Below, piece by piece: positions 25,665 through 34,621 of a stretch of 39,615 bases of DNA; position 1 is the first letter of the stretch, and each line of letters opens with the position of its first letter. The DNA is from Lachnospiraceae bacterium. Its GTDB lineage: Bacteria; Bacillota; Clostridia; Lachnospirales; Lachnospiraceae. The position numbers and the translations under genes are program-made. The stretch covers positions 1-39,615 of the forward strand of contig SVFL01000024.1 of the NCBI GenBank assembly GCA_015056885.1, in the 5' to 3' direction. The notes beneath the pieces were generated by a model. The model was not told the origin of the DNA and did not search any database. It saw only the letters and a program-made list of their open reading frames with translations.

Positions 25665-27149
25665 TTATGCAAAAGGATTCTCTGTGGGATACATCATACC
25701 CTTGGGCTGATTAAAATTCAAATCCTCCACAGGAACACCAATATACTTAAACACCTCATACAAAGCCTTGCCATAATGACCAAATGCAACTGCTCCGTGA
25801 TGGGGATAATTCTTCTCGATTAATACATGACGATAGAAACGTCCCATCTCCGGAATAGCGAACACACCAATTCCGCCGAAGGATTTGGTTGCCACAGGAA
25901 GAACCTCACCCTGTGCAATATAAGCACGCAGCATGTTGTCCGCAGTAGACTGCAAACGATAGAAGGTGATGTCACCGGGGATAATATCTCCCTCCAAAGT
26001 TCCCTGAGTTACCTCCTCAGGCAGATTTCTAGCCATAATCATCTGATACTTCATATTGCAGAAAGCCAGCTTCTTGGAGTTGGTATTGCCACAGTGGAAG
26101 CCCATAAAGGTATCCTTGTGGGTATAATCAAACTTACCCTGAATGGATTCTGCATACATATCAGCAGGTACAGAGTTATTAATATCCAAAAGTGTTACAA
26201 CATCCTCACTGACACATGCACCAATAAACTCACTTAAACATCCATAAATATCAACTTCACAGGATACCGGAATGCCCATACCGGTCAGACGGCTGTTTAC
26301 ATAACAGGGAACAAAACCAAACTGAGTCTGGAATGCAGGCCAGCATTTACCCGCAATTGCAACATACTTACGATATCCTCTGTGCTCTTCAATCCAGTCG
26401 AGAAGGGTCAGCTCATACTGTGCAAGCTTAGGCAACACCTCAGGCTTTAAGTTACCTGCACCAAGTTCTTCCTCCATCTCCCTAACCTTAGCCGGAATAC
26501 GCTCGTCACCGTCATGCTTTTTAAAAGCCTCAAACAAGTCAAGCTCAGAATTTTCTTCAATTTCAACACCCAGATTATAAAGCTGCTTGATGGGCGCATT
26601 ACATGCCAGGAAATTGAGTGGTCTGGGACCGAAAGAAATAATTTTCAAATCAGAAAGACCGATAATTGCTCTGGCAATGGGAAGGAAATCATGAATCATA
26701 TCTGCACACTCTGCAGCATCCCCCACAGGATACTCAGGAATATATGCCTTCACATTACGAAGCTTCAAATTGTAGCTGGCATTGAGCATACCACAATACG
26801 CATCTCCTCTGCCGCCCACCAAATCATTCTGGCTCTCCTCTGCTGCTGCAATAAACATGGCCGGACCATCAAAATGCTTAGCTAATAAGGTCTCAGAAAT
26901 CTCAGGTCCAAAATTACCAAGATATACACACAGAGCATTACAGCCTGCTGCCTTGATATCCTCCAAAGCCTGTACCATATGTATCTCACTTTCCACAATA
27001 CACACGGGACATTCGTACACCCCCTCTGTTCCGTACTTCCCCGTGTATGCTGCCATCAATGCCTTTCGGCGATTAACAGACAGACTCTCAGGGAAACAAT
27101 CGCGGCTCACAGCCACAACACCTACTTTTACCTGCGGTAAATTGTTCAT
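25665..27149 (-). CDS. L-fucose/L-arabinose isomerase family protein
   Basis: The 494-residue protein belongs to the L-fucose isomerase-like superfamily of aldose-ketose isomerases. Marks seen: FGPRPLNFLACNAP, then SCEVDIYG (about 298), LLDINNS (about 323) and YPHHGAVAFGH (about 451), which look like the Glu, Asp and His metal ligands of FucI. The length fits AraA/FucI-like proteins. AGGAGGG precedes the ATG by six bases. It lies 56 bp after xylB, so the pair probably forms a pentose pathway in which the isomerase makes a ketopentose for XylB. Sugar specificity cannot be read from sequence; xylose, arabinose or a related aldose are options. Confidence 0.88.
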   Translation of the reverse strand: MNNLPQVKVGVVAVSRDCFPESLSVNRRKALMAAYTGKYGTEGVYECPVCIVESEIHMVQALEDIKAAGCNALCVYLGNFGPEISETLLAKHFDGPAMFIAAAEESQNDLVGGRGDAYCGMLNASYNLKLRNVKAYIPEYPVGDAAECADMIHDFLPIARAIIGLSDLKIISFGPRPLNFLACNAPIKQLYNLGVEIEENSELDLFEAFKKHDGDERIPAKVREMEEELGAGNLKPEVLPKLAQYELTLLDWIEEHRGYRKYVAIAGKCWPAFQTQFGFVPCYVNSRLTGMGIPVSCEVDIYGCLSEFIGACVSEDVVTLLDINNSVPADMYAESIQGKFDYTHKDTFMGFHCGNTNSKKLAFCNMKYQMIMARNLPEEVTQGTLEGDIIPGDITFYRLQSTADNMLRAYIAQGEVLPVATKSFGGIGVFAIPEMGRFYRHVLIEKNYPHHGAVAFGHYGKALYEVFKYIGVPVEDLNFNQPKGMMYPTENPFA

Positions 27150-27205
27150 ACATAACCCTCCTGTTAATATAAATTTATATACCTTCTCCTGTTACAACCC
27201 TTTTC

Positions 27206-28681
27206 TCAAAAAAGTTTCTCATAAACCGCCTTACATGCGGGGTAAATCTCCTTAAATTGCTGATAGCGATTTTCATACTTGGCCACCAAATCCGGTTCAG
27301 GCTCTACGGTAGCTACCACCTTCACCATTTTCTCTGCAATTTCTTCTACAGACGCATACTCTCCGCAAGCTACCGCAGCAAGCATTGCCGCACCTAATGC
27401 AGGACCTTCCTCGCTCTCAATAATATCCAGCTTGAGATTTAATACATTTGCAATAATCTTTTTCCAAAGAGGACTCTTAGCTCCGCCTCCGCATATTTTG
27501 GTCCGTTCCGGACATATTCCAAGACTTCTGGCAACCTCCAATGAATCACGCAACGCAAACGCAACACCCTCTAAAACCGCCTGAGTCATATCACTTCTGG
27601 TGGAATCCATTGTCATACCGATAAAGGTTCCCCTCGCTTTAGGATCATTATGCGGAGAACGTTCCCCCATCAGATAAGGCAAAAAATAAACATGATTCTC
27701 GCCAAGCTTATCTTCTGTAATATCCTGCTGCTCTGCACCAAAATCCTTAGTGCCCAGAATATCCTCCATCCACCATTTATTACAGGAAGCAGCACTGAGC
27801 ATACAGCCCATCAAATGAAAATTACCGTCTGCATGTGCAAAGGAATGCAGCGCATTATATTTGTCCACCCCAAACTGTTTGGAAGAAATAAATATCGTAC
27901 CACTGGTTCCCAAAGAAATATTACAACGGTTATCACCTACCGTTCCCGTTCCTACAGCTGCTGCCGCATTATCTCCGGCACCGGCAGCAATCACACAGGA
28001 GTCCGGTATTCCCAAACACTTTGCAACCTCGGGAAGAATCTTTCCAACAACTTCATAGCTTTCATAACAGGTAGGAAGCCAGCTTTCCTTCACACTGCAA
28101 ATCTCGCACATTTCCTTAGACCAGCAGCGATTCTTCACATCGAACAACAGCATACCTGATGCATCAGAAACATCCGTACAATGCACTCCACTGAGCTTGT
28201 ATGCGATATAATCCTTCGGCAACATAATTTTTGAAATTCTTGCAAAGTTCTCCGGCTCCTTATTTTTCACCCAAAGAATCTTTGGAGCAGTAAATCCGGT
28301 AAAAGATATATTTGCAGTATAAGCCGACAGCTTCTCCTTACCGATTACCTCATTGAGATAATCACATTCTTCACCGGTTCTTCCATCATTCCAAAGAATC
28401 GCAGGACGAATTACTTCATCAGCCTCATCTAAAAGCACCAGTCCATGCATCTGTCCGCCAAAGCTGATACCTGCCACCTGAGAACGATCCTCTCCCTGCA
28501 AAAGAGCATCAATACCAGCCAAAGTCTGTTCCCACCAGTCCTGAGGATTCTGCTCCGACCATCCGGGATGAGGAAATGACAGAGGATACTCTCTGGATTC
28601 AATCCTCCGTATCTCTCCCTGTGAATCCATCAGCAACAGTTTTACCGCTGAGGTACCTAAATCTACGCCAATATAAAGCAT
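27206..28681 (-). CDS. xylB: Xylulokinase
   Basis: This FGGY-family kinase phosphorylates D-xylulose to xylulose 5-phosphate for the pentose phosphate pathway. The start MLYIGVDLGTSAVKLLLMDS has the phosphate-binding GTS; GQMHGLVLLD, ILWNDGRT and GAGDNAAAAVG are typical of XylB, and the 491-residue length is usual. The ATG has AAGGAG nine bases upstream. It is first in a two-gene operon with the isomerase family protein, driven by the promoter at 28777-28805. Ribulokinase is a less likely alternative, given its different active-site context. Confidence 0.93.
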   Translation of the reverse strand: MLYIGVDLGTSAVKLLLMDSQGEIRRIESREYPLSFPHPGWSEQNPQDWWEQTLAGIDALLQGEDRSQVAGISFGGQMHGLVLLDEADEVIRPAILWNDGRTGEECDYLNEVIGKEKLSAYTANISFTGFTAPKILWVKNKEPENFARISKIMLPKDYIAYKLSGVHCTDVSDASGMLLFDVKNRCWSKEMCEICSVKESWLPTCYESYEVVGKILPEVAKCLGIPDSCVIAAGAGDNAAAAVGTGTVGDNRCNISLGTSGTIFISSKQFGVDKYNALHSFAHADGNFHLMGCMLSAASCNKWWMEDILGTKDFGAEQQDITEDKLGENHVYFLPYLMGERSPHNDPKARGTFIGMTMDSTRSDMTQAVLEGVAFALRDSLEVARSLGICPERTKICGGGAKSPLWKKIIANVLNLKLDIIESEEGPALGAAMLAAVACGEYASVEEIAEKMVKVVATVEPEPDLVAKYENRYQQFKEIYPACKAVYEKLF

Positions 28682-28776
28682 CTAACACCTCTCCTTCCAC
28701 TGATTTAAAACAGCCGAATCACACATACCTTGTTACCTGAATTTGCAATAGAATTATCACCATTTCTTCTATTTTC

Positions 28777-28805
28777 ATCATACGTATTTTTTCTCTCTGA
28801 TGCAA
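28777..28805 (-). promoter_or_regulatory. Promoter of the xylB operon
   Basis: On the minus strand TTGCAT (28805-28800) and TATGAT (28782-28777) are 17 bp apart, about 95 bp before the xylB ATG. A direct repeat TGCAATAGA (28744-28752 and 28801-28809) flanks the promoter and may be a regulator site. Confidence 0.55.
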
Positions 28806-28859
28806 TAGATTCTGCGCCAAATATTGTGCTATTTCGAGATTGATTAGTGCCAAAAATTG

Positions 28860-31067
28860 CTACGCATTCTTATCTCTTTGTGCCATGTATAGCTGCCTCC
28901 GCAATTTTATAAGTTCACTGCGCAGTTTCTCACAATCATATTCTATTTCAGGTGCAAAATAAACCTGATAGAGAGCCTGTTCCTGTTCCTGTGTAATTAC
29001 AAGACCATAGGTCTGTCTCATACAATTTATCTGCTGTGCCACTGTACGCAACTTAAAATGCTCTTTATTTTTATGTTTAAGAGATTGCAGCAATTTTTCG
29101 TATGACAATTGCACACGCTCACGTTCTGATAATTTCCGCTCACGCCTTATTTTGAGGATACATCTTACCACAAGAAAAGCTCCACCCAAAACAATGGCAA
29201 TCACAAATACATAACTCATGCCATCCATGGCATTTTCCAAATACTGTCCGATATCTCCATCTGCCAGATCCGGAACTCCTCCTTCATTTCCGAGATTTGC
29301 AAAAGCATCCCAGAAAGAAGTGGTATCTTCTTCTGTAGAGGCAGGAGTCGGATCAACTACAATCCATCCGGCCCCATCTATATAAATTTCGACCCATGCA
29401 TGCGCATAAGCGTCCGGAATCTCCAACTCAACCAGTGCGGTTTCCCCCATTGCCGAATATCCGTCAAAATATGCTGAATACTCCGCATTCTCAACCAATT
29501 CACCATCATCTACTACATCCGAATAGGAAAAAGCATATCCTTCTACATATCTTGCAGGAATGCCCATATAACGAAACAACATAGTAGCCGATGATGCAAA
29601 ATGAGAACAATAACCTTTCTTGCTCTCGAGAAGGAAGTGAGAAATGTAATCCGGATTGCCATAGTAAAATCCCGGTCTCAAGGTATATGAGTAATTATTC
29701 TCATAAAAATCTACAATCTGTAATGCTATCTGTGTCGCATCTCCCGTAAAGCCCTGTTCCTTACATACACTTTCCACCGCCTCATAACAGGCTTCCGGAA
29801 CAGAAAGATATGCTTCATCTACCATTTCGTGCAATCCATACATCTTTCCTCCGGGATAATATGTATAAATAAAACAAATTCCCCGGCGTACTACATTTTC
29901 ATAATCCGTATAATAAGGACGGTATTCATATCCGACATCCGCACCCACATACTCAATTTCCATAACGCCCCGGCCTTGCTCTGCACTATTTTCTGTATAG
30001 GCATCTATATGGCTTTGGACGGTCTTTTCCATCCTGCCATCTTCACTTCCATCCTCTTTAGCCTGCGTCCATTTGCTACCGGTATAATCCTTGCCTGTAA
30101 AAGCTTTTAAATAAACTGCATCATAACTGTACGGAGTATATCGCACGACCAAATCCGTCTCATAATTGGGCATAACTGCTCCACCCTTGCTCAACATTCC
30201 GCCACTCATACCGCCACCGTTAGAGGTTCTTTGAAACAACGCAGACATACCATATCGTGCTAACTCGCTCACTTTATCTCTGGAATCGGTCTTTAGTTTA
30301 CTCTCCGATATCGCCCTATTATACATAGTCTCCGGTATTATCCAAGCAAACAGTTGAATCACCAAAACCACACATAAAAGCGCCAACGGCAACACACGTC
30401 TCATCTGTCCCGATAAATGTTTTCTTACATTACCACTCTGTATGATTGCCACTGTGACATAACCTGTAAACAGAAGTATCATATAAATCATGGATGGCCT
30501 GCACTCCAGATAAAAAGGCACAATATAAGGTGTAAATGTAAGCACTGCAATATCTACAAAATCGCACTTAGTCTGCATCTGTATATTAAACAGAATAATG
30601 CCCACCATACCCAGAAACAATACAAAAAGTGTCACTGTGGAATACTCATCCTGAACTACGGTGGAATATTCTATACCGCCCGTAATATCCAAATAATCTC
30701 TGGCTTTCTGGAACATTGCATTCATAATTGCATAATAACCACTATTAATGATCCAATAATTAGAAATTGCTATATACAAATAGAACCCAAACAACCCCAG
30801 ACTCAAAAGGTTTGTAAGCCAACGTTTCCCTGTTTCATATGCAGTGCTCAAAATCACCGCCAGCAAAAACAACAGACACATGCACAGACCTTTATTATAC
30901 TCTATCTCAAAAGCAGACAAAAAACCACCCAATGCGCCATAAACAAGTATGAAAAGAAGCAGCGCCTTCGCCAGCGCCGCAAAAATATCATAGCGTTCCT
31001 TCTCCTGCACCGGCAGAAGCTGAAGCTCTGATTGTACTTCTTTTTTTCTCCTACTGAATATATGCAC
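28860..31067 (-). CDS. Membrane transglutaminase-like protein of MoxR-DUF58 locus
   Basis: The 735-residue protein has about seven N-terminal membrane segments, a large extracellular part with a transglutaminase-like domain, and one C-terminal membrane segment (about 640-660) followed by a basic cytoplasmic tail. The catalytic triad is visible: Cys in KGYCSHFASSATMLFRYMG (about 486), His in YAHAWVEIYI (about 557) and Asp in VVDPTPAS (about 571). Such proteins work with MoxR and DUF58 proteins, probably in envelope processing. The start is a GTG with GGGAG about nine bases upstream and overlaps the DUF58 gene by 17 bp. The 178-bp gap to xylB holds the xylB promoter. Confidence 0.92.
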   Translation of the reverse strand: MHIFSRRKKEVQSELQLLPVQEKERYDIFAALAKALLLFILVYGALGGFLSAFEIEYNKGLCMCLLFLLAVILSTAYETGKRWLTNLLSLGLFGFYLYIAISNYWIINSGYYAIMNAMFQKARDYLDITGGIEYSTVVQDEYSTVTLFVLFLGMVGIILFNIQMQTKCDFVDIAVLTFTPYIVPFYLECRPSMIYMILLFTGYVTVAIIQSGNVRKHLSGQMRRVLPLALLCVVLVIQLFAWIIPETMYNRAISESKLKTDSRDKVSELARYGMSALFQRTSNGGGMSGGMLSKGGAVMPNYETDLVVRYTPYSYDAVYLKAFTGKDYTGSKWTQAKEDGSEDGRMEKTVQSHIDAYTENSAEQGRGVMEIEYVGADVGYEYRPYYTDYENVVRRGICFIYTYYPGGKMYGLHEMVDEAYLSVPEACYEAVESVCKEQGFTGDATQIALQIVDFYENNYSYTLRPGFYYGNPDYISHFLLESKKGYCSHFASSATMLFRYMGIPARYVEGYAFSYSDVVDDGELVENAEYSAYFDGYSAMGETALVELEIPDAYAHAWVEIYIDGAGWIVVDPTPASTEEDTTSFWDAFANLGNEGGVPDLADGDIGQYLENAMDGMSYVFVIAIVLGGAFLVVRCILKIRRERKLSERERVQLSYEKLLQSLKHKNKEHFKLRTVAQQINCMRQTYGLVITQEQEQALYQVYFAPEIEYDCEKLRSELIKLRRQLYMAQRDKNA

Positions 31068-32070
31068 CTTTGTATACTCCCGTCTGTATCAGTATGTATT
31101 TCTCGCCGGGATGCTCCATTTCCATCAATTCTCGCGCATTCCCTTCTACAGCTTCACCACTCAATATCCGGCTGATGGCATTCTCGAGCTCACCTGGTTC
31201 TGCAATAAAACAGCCCTGCAATCCCCCCTTGCCGACCCAGTAAAGCTGTACAGGATATTCCTTTTTCAAAAGAATTCTTCCTAATCCGTACAACGCTTCC
31301 AAAAGACCATCATTCTCTTCTCTCTTGCCGCTCAAGGGCAAAAGCACATTCATTTTATCCCGTCCGGTCGCCAGACGTTCCCGCACCATAAGCCTATCCT
31401 GCTTAGCCGTGAGTTTCCAATGGATACTTTTCAATTCATCTCCCGGAATATACTCACGAACATCGTAATCCGGATTGTATTCGGCACCACGCTTTTTACT
31501 CTCGTCATCCTTAGGAAATCCCTCCACACAGCTGTAGATTTCCTCCTCCGATTCCTCTGTAAATTTAGGCCATACGAGTATAGAAGATGCCCCAACCTCG
31601 CAGCCAAATAAACAGAAAACATGCAATGGATCATAAACGATAAACTTAACAATTTCGGCTTCCACACGTCCACTGTAACAACTCTTTAATTGCTGCTTTA
31701 TCTGACATCCCTCCACAGGCGCAGCCCATAACTTCAGATTCCGATAGTCCGAATGCCCTGTAAATACATTCCTGTAAACATAGGTCAAATCCGCTGTATA
31801 TCCGGTAATCCTGCTTTGATTATGCAGACGAATATCAAAATTAAACTCTGTATTTTTGCCAACCTTACCACCGGGTAAAACAGCTTCTGCCCGAATTTTA
31901 TCTCTGGATTTCCACAAGAGTATTCCGGACAGAACCACACAGCAGGGTATTAACACCAAAGCCATAAAAAGCACATAACTTCGAAAAAAATACCACATTC
32001 CTACAACCGGCAGATACAATATGAGGGTGCGTACCACTCCCTTTATACTCAGTCGAAGCTTCTTCTCCAT
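31051..32070 (-). CDS. DUF58 protein of MoxR operon
   Basis: The 339-residue protein has two N-terminal membrane segments, then an immunoglobulin-like region and the DUF58 signature DVREYIPGDELKSIHWKLTA (about 200-220), which resembles a von Willebrand A-like fold entrance. In MoxR systems the DUF58 protein is a partner or client of the ATPase. Its ATG overlaps the moxR stop as TGATG, a classic coupling. The end overlaps the transglutaminase gene. Confidence 0.92.
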   Translation of the reverse strand: MEKKLRLSIKGVVRTLILYLPVVGMWYFFRSYVLFMALVLIPCCVVLSGILLWKSRDKIRAEAVLPGGKVGKNTEFNFDIRLHNQSRITGYTADLTYVYRNVFTGHSDYRNLKLWAAPVEGCQIKQQLKSCYSGRVEAEIVKFIVYDPLHVFCLFGCEVGASSILVWPKFTEESEEEIYSCVEGFPKDDESKKRGAEYNPDYDVREYIPGDELKSIHWKLTAKQDRLMVRERLATGRDKMNVLLPLSGKREENDGLLEALYGLGRILLKKEYPVQLYWVGKGGLQGCFIAEPGELENAISRILSGEAVEGNARELMEMEHPGEKYILIQTGVYKGAYIQ

Positions 32071-32990
32071 CAGACTGCATGTATCCTTTCCGTAAGTTCA
32101 ATAATCACATCTGACACATCCATTCCCTCTGCACGTGCCCTGGAACTTAATTGAATACGATGTCTCCATACGCAATCAATCACCTCCAGTACATCCTCCG
32201 GAATAACATATTCTCCGCCACGCATCAAGGCCGTTGCCCTCGCCATCTTAAGAAGCGCAATACTACCTCGGGGGCTAACACCTAATGAAATCCGGTCATC
32301 ATTTCTGGTTGCCTCAGTCAGGTTGGTAATAAATTCATAAATATTATCCTCTACATGCAAATTCTCCGCCTGTTTGCGCAATTCAAGAAGACGCTCCACA
32401 CTAATTACACTCTGCACAGCATCCAGGTTTTTGCCCGCACTCCCTTTTAAGATATCCACAGCTGCCGCATGAGACGGATAGCCCATATTCAGACAAATCA
32501 AAAATCTGTCCAACTGAGACTCTGGCAAAAGCTGGGTTCCCGAAGAACCAAAAGGATTCTCCGTCGCTATTACCATAAAAGGTGTGGGAAGCGGATGCGA
32601 AATTCCATCCACGGTCACCTTCGACTCCTCCATAACCTCCAAAAGAGCGGACTGCGTTTTAGAAGATGTTCTGTTCAACTCATCTGCCAAAAACAGATTG
32701 CAAAATACCGCACCGGGTTTAAATTCAAACTCCTTAGTTGCTGTATTATACATGGTAAAGCCTACAATATCACTGGGTAAAACATCCGGTGTAAACTGCA
32801 TTCTTTTATAATCAAGTTCCATCGATTTGCCTAAAGCCATGGCCAATGTCGTCTTGCCGACACCGGGTATATCTTCCAAGAGAACATGTCCCCCCGCAAG
32901 CACTGCTGCCAGCACTCTGCGAATCACGCGTTCCTTACCCTTTACAACCTTGTTTATCTCTTTGACAATCTGTTCCAGCTCTGTATTCAT
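32070..32990 (-). CDS. MoxR-type AAA+ ATPase
   Basis: The protein (306 residues from ATG 32990) is a MoxR-family AAA+ chaperone-like ATPase. Marks: Walker A in LEDIPGVGKTTLAMALG, Walker B in LFLADELNRTSSKTQSALLE, sensor 1 ATENPFG and the later RLTE-type C-terminal lid. MoxR proteins are thought to insert or activate metal ions or fold partner proteins, here DUF58 and the transglutaminase. The start is either 32990, with AAGGGG 10 bases upstream, or 33011; 32990 is preferred. Confidence 0.93.
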   Translation of the reverse strand: MNTELEQIVKEINKVVKGKERVIRRVLAAVLAGGHVLLEDIPGVGKTTLAMALGKSMELDYKRMQFTPDVLPSDIVGFTMYNTATKEFEFKPGAVFCNLFLADELNRTSSKTQSALLEVMEESKVTVDGISHPLPTPFMVIATENPFGSSGTQLLPESQLDRFLICLNMGYPSHAAAVDILKGSAGKNLDAVQSVISVERLLELRKQAENLHVEDNIYEFITNLTEATRNDDRISLGVSPRGSIALLKMARATALMRGGEYVIPEDVLEVIDCVWRHRIQLSSRARAEGMDVSDVIIELTERIHAV

Positions 32991-33058
32991 TCCCCTTGTA
33001 CCCCTTCGCATATAATTGATTCCATTCTATCATCTTGCCGCCCATTTTTCAACGACAA

Positions 33059-33499
33059 CTATATATCATGATTCACTGCTTCCACGCGAATCTTTTGTCT
33101 TTTTATTAAATCTGCAAGCGTAATTCCATCCACCACCTTGTTAATTGCCTCCTCCAGCTCCTGCCAGATTCCCAGTGTATCACAGACATCCCGTCTGTCA
33201 CAGGTGTTACTTCCCTCCTCAAGGCAGGCCACTGGTGCAAGACTCCCCTCCGTCACCCGAAGTATCATTCCCACAGTATACTTTTCGGGTGACATACTCA
33301 AAAGATAGCCCCCCTGGGCTCCCCGTGTACTCTTCACATACCCGGCACGACTCAAAGACGCAATAATCTGCTCAAGATACTTTTCCGATATTCCCTGCCT
33401 GGCCGCAATATCCTTGACCTTAATACAGATACCTTCATCATTTAATGCCAAATCCAGCATAACCCGTACTGCATATCTTCCTTTTGTCGATATTTTCAT
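33059..33499 (-). CDS. Rrf2-family transcriptional regulator (CymR/IscR-like)
   Basis: The 146-residue protein has the Rrf2 winged-helix start MKISTKGRYAVRVMLDLALN and the recognition region RGAQGGYLLS. Three cysteines (C92, C100, C106) in VACLEEGSNTCDRRDVC correspond to the cluster-binding loop of IscR-type members; spacing differs from the classic one. It follows cysK by 8 bp on the same transcript. The usual pairing of cysK and an Rrf2 regulator in Firmicutes is CymR, which represses sulfur genes with CysK as partner. The palindromic region upstream of cysK is a plausible target. Whether it senses cysteine or an Fe-S cluster is not decided. Confidence 0.9.
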   Translation of the reverse strand: MKISTKGRYAVRVMLDLALNDEGICIKVKDIAARQGISEKYLEQIIASLSRAGYVKSTRGAQGGYLLSMSPEKYTVGMILRVTEGSLAPVACLEEGSNTCDRRDVCDTLGIWQELEEAINKVVDGITLADLIKRQKIRVEAVNHDI

Positions 33500-33507
33500 T
33501 TCTTACC

Positions 33508-34446
33508 TCATTCTTCTGTAAACATTGGAGTAGATAAATATCGGTCTCCCGAATCCGGCAAAAGGGCTACAATCATCTTTCCTTTATTTTCAGGGCGTTT
33601 TGCCAACACCGCTGCCGCATGTAATGCTGCACCTGAAGTAATGCCAACTAAAACACCTTCTCTGCCTGCAATGGCCTTACCTGCCGCAAAAGCCTCCTCT
33701 GTGGTTACCGTAATAATTTCATCATATACATTCGTATTCAAAACAGAAGGAACAAACCCTGCTCCGATACCCTGCAACTTATGAGCACCCGGCTGTCCTC
33801 CTGAAAGAACCGGAGAGTCCGCCGGTTCTACAGCCACTACCTTTATTGCGGGATTCTTGGACTTAAGATATGTGCCGATACCGGTGATAGTTCCGCCGGT
33901 TCCCACACCGGCTACAAAAATATCAATCAGTCCGTCTGTATCTTCCCAAATTTCAGGACCGGTAGTTGCTGCATGCGCAGCCGGATTCGCCGGATTATCA
34001 AACTGTCCCAGAATAATGCCTCCGGGAATAGACTGCTCCAGCTCCTGCGCTTTTTCTATAGCCCCTTTCATTCCCTTAGCACCTTCTGTCAAAACGAGTT
34101 CTGCCCCGTATGCCTTCAGAAGTGTTCTTCGCTCCACACTCATGGTCTCCGGGAGAGTAAGAATCGTCCGATAGCCCTTAGCCGCAGCCACCATAGCCAA
34201 ACCAATTCCGGTATTGCCGGAAGTTGGTTCAATAATCACTGCCCCTTCCTTCAAAAGCCCCTTTGCTTCTGCTGCCTCCACCATGGCAAGAGCAACTCTG
34301 TCCTTCACGCTTCCTGCAGGATTCAGATATTCCAGTTTTGCAAGCACAGACACCTCTTCAATCCCCTCTGCCTTACAGTAATTGTTCATCTCCATAAGCG
34401 GTGTATGCCCGATAAGTTCTGTCGACTTCTTATATATTTTTCCCAT
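33508..34446 (-). CDS. cysK: Cysteine synthase A
   Basis: This PLP enzyme makes cysteine from O-acetylserine and sulfide. Marks: [18 protein letters not shown] with the PLP Lys (K48 from the chosen start), [18 protein letters not shown], and [13 protein letters not shown] for the phosphate. The ATG at 34446 has AAAGGAG seven bases upstream and gives 312 residues, normal for CysK; an ATG at 34482 lacks a site. The promoter lies at 34500-34528. In Firmicutes CysK often also acts in the regulation of CymR; the Rrf2 gene directly follows. Confidence 0.95.
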   Translation of the reverse strand: MGKIYKKSTELIGHTPLMEMNNYCKAEGIEEVSVLAKLEYLNPAGSVKDRVALAMVEAAEAKGLLKEGAVIIEPTSGNTGIGLAMVAAAKGYRTILTLPETMSVERRTLLKAYGAELVLTEGAKGMKGAIEKAQELEQSIPGGIILGQFDNPANPAAHAATTGPEIWEDTDGLIDIFVAGVGTGGTITGIGTYLKSKNPAIKVVAVEPADSPVLSGGQPGAHKLQGIGAGFVPSVLNTNVYDEIITVTTEEAFAAGKAIAGREGVLVGITSGAALHAAAVLAKRPENKGKMIVALLPDSGDRYLSTPMFTEE

Positions 34447-34499
34447 AATAATTCTCCTTTCACCCATTTCCCAGTATTTCACTAGGTTTACTATTTTTC

Positions 34500-34528
34500 A
34501 TGATACCCCCTTTATTTTATACTGTCAA
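34500..34528 (-). promoter_or_regulatory. Promoter of cysK
   Basis: On the minus strand a perfect TTGACA (34528-34523) and TATCAT (34505-34500) are 17 bp apart. Its -35 adjoins the palindrome at 34530-34547, so a regulator bound there could affect it. Confidence 0.75.
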
Positions 34529-34529
34529 T

Positions 34530-34547
34530 TTCATTTTGTGAAATGAA
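34530..34547. promoter_or_regulatory. Palindrome between divergent cysK and aroA promoters, putative operator
   Basis: TTCATTT (34530-34536) and AAATGAA (34541-34547) form a perfect 7-bp inverted repeat with a 4-bp centre. The two flanking -35 boxes (TGTCAA and TTGACA) are themselves inverted, so about 33 bp form one imperfect dyad. The Rrf2 regulator encoded downstream of cysK is the obvious candidate to bind. Confidence 0.55.
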
Positions 34548-34549
34548 TT

Positions 34550-34578
34550 TTGACAATCCTCATAAAATCCCTTATACT
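34550..34578 (+). promoter_or_regulatory. Promoter of aroA
   Basis: A perfect TTGACA (34550-34555) and TATACT (34573-34578) are 17 bp apart, about 45 bp before the aroA ATG. Confidence 0.8.
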
Positions 34579-34621
34579 ACTTTTGTTTATATATAACACC
34601 TATAATTGACAGGAGCTACCG

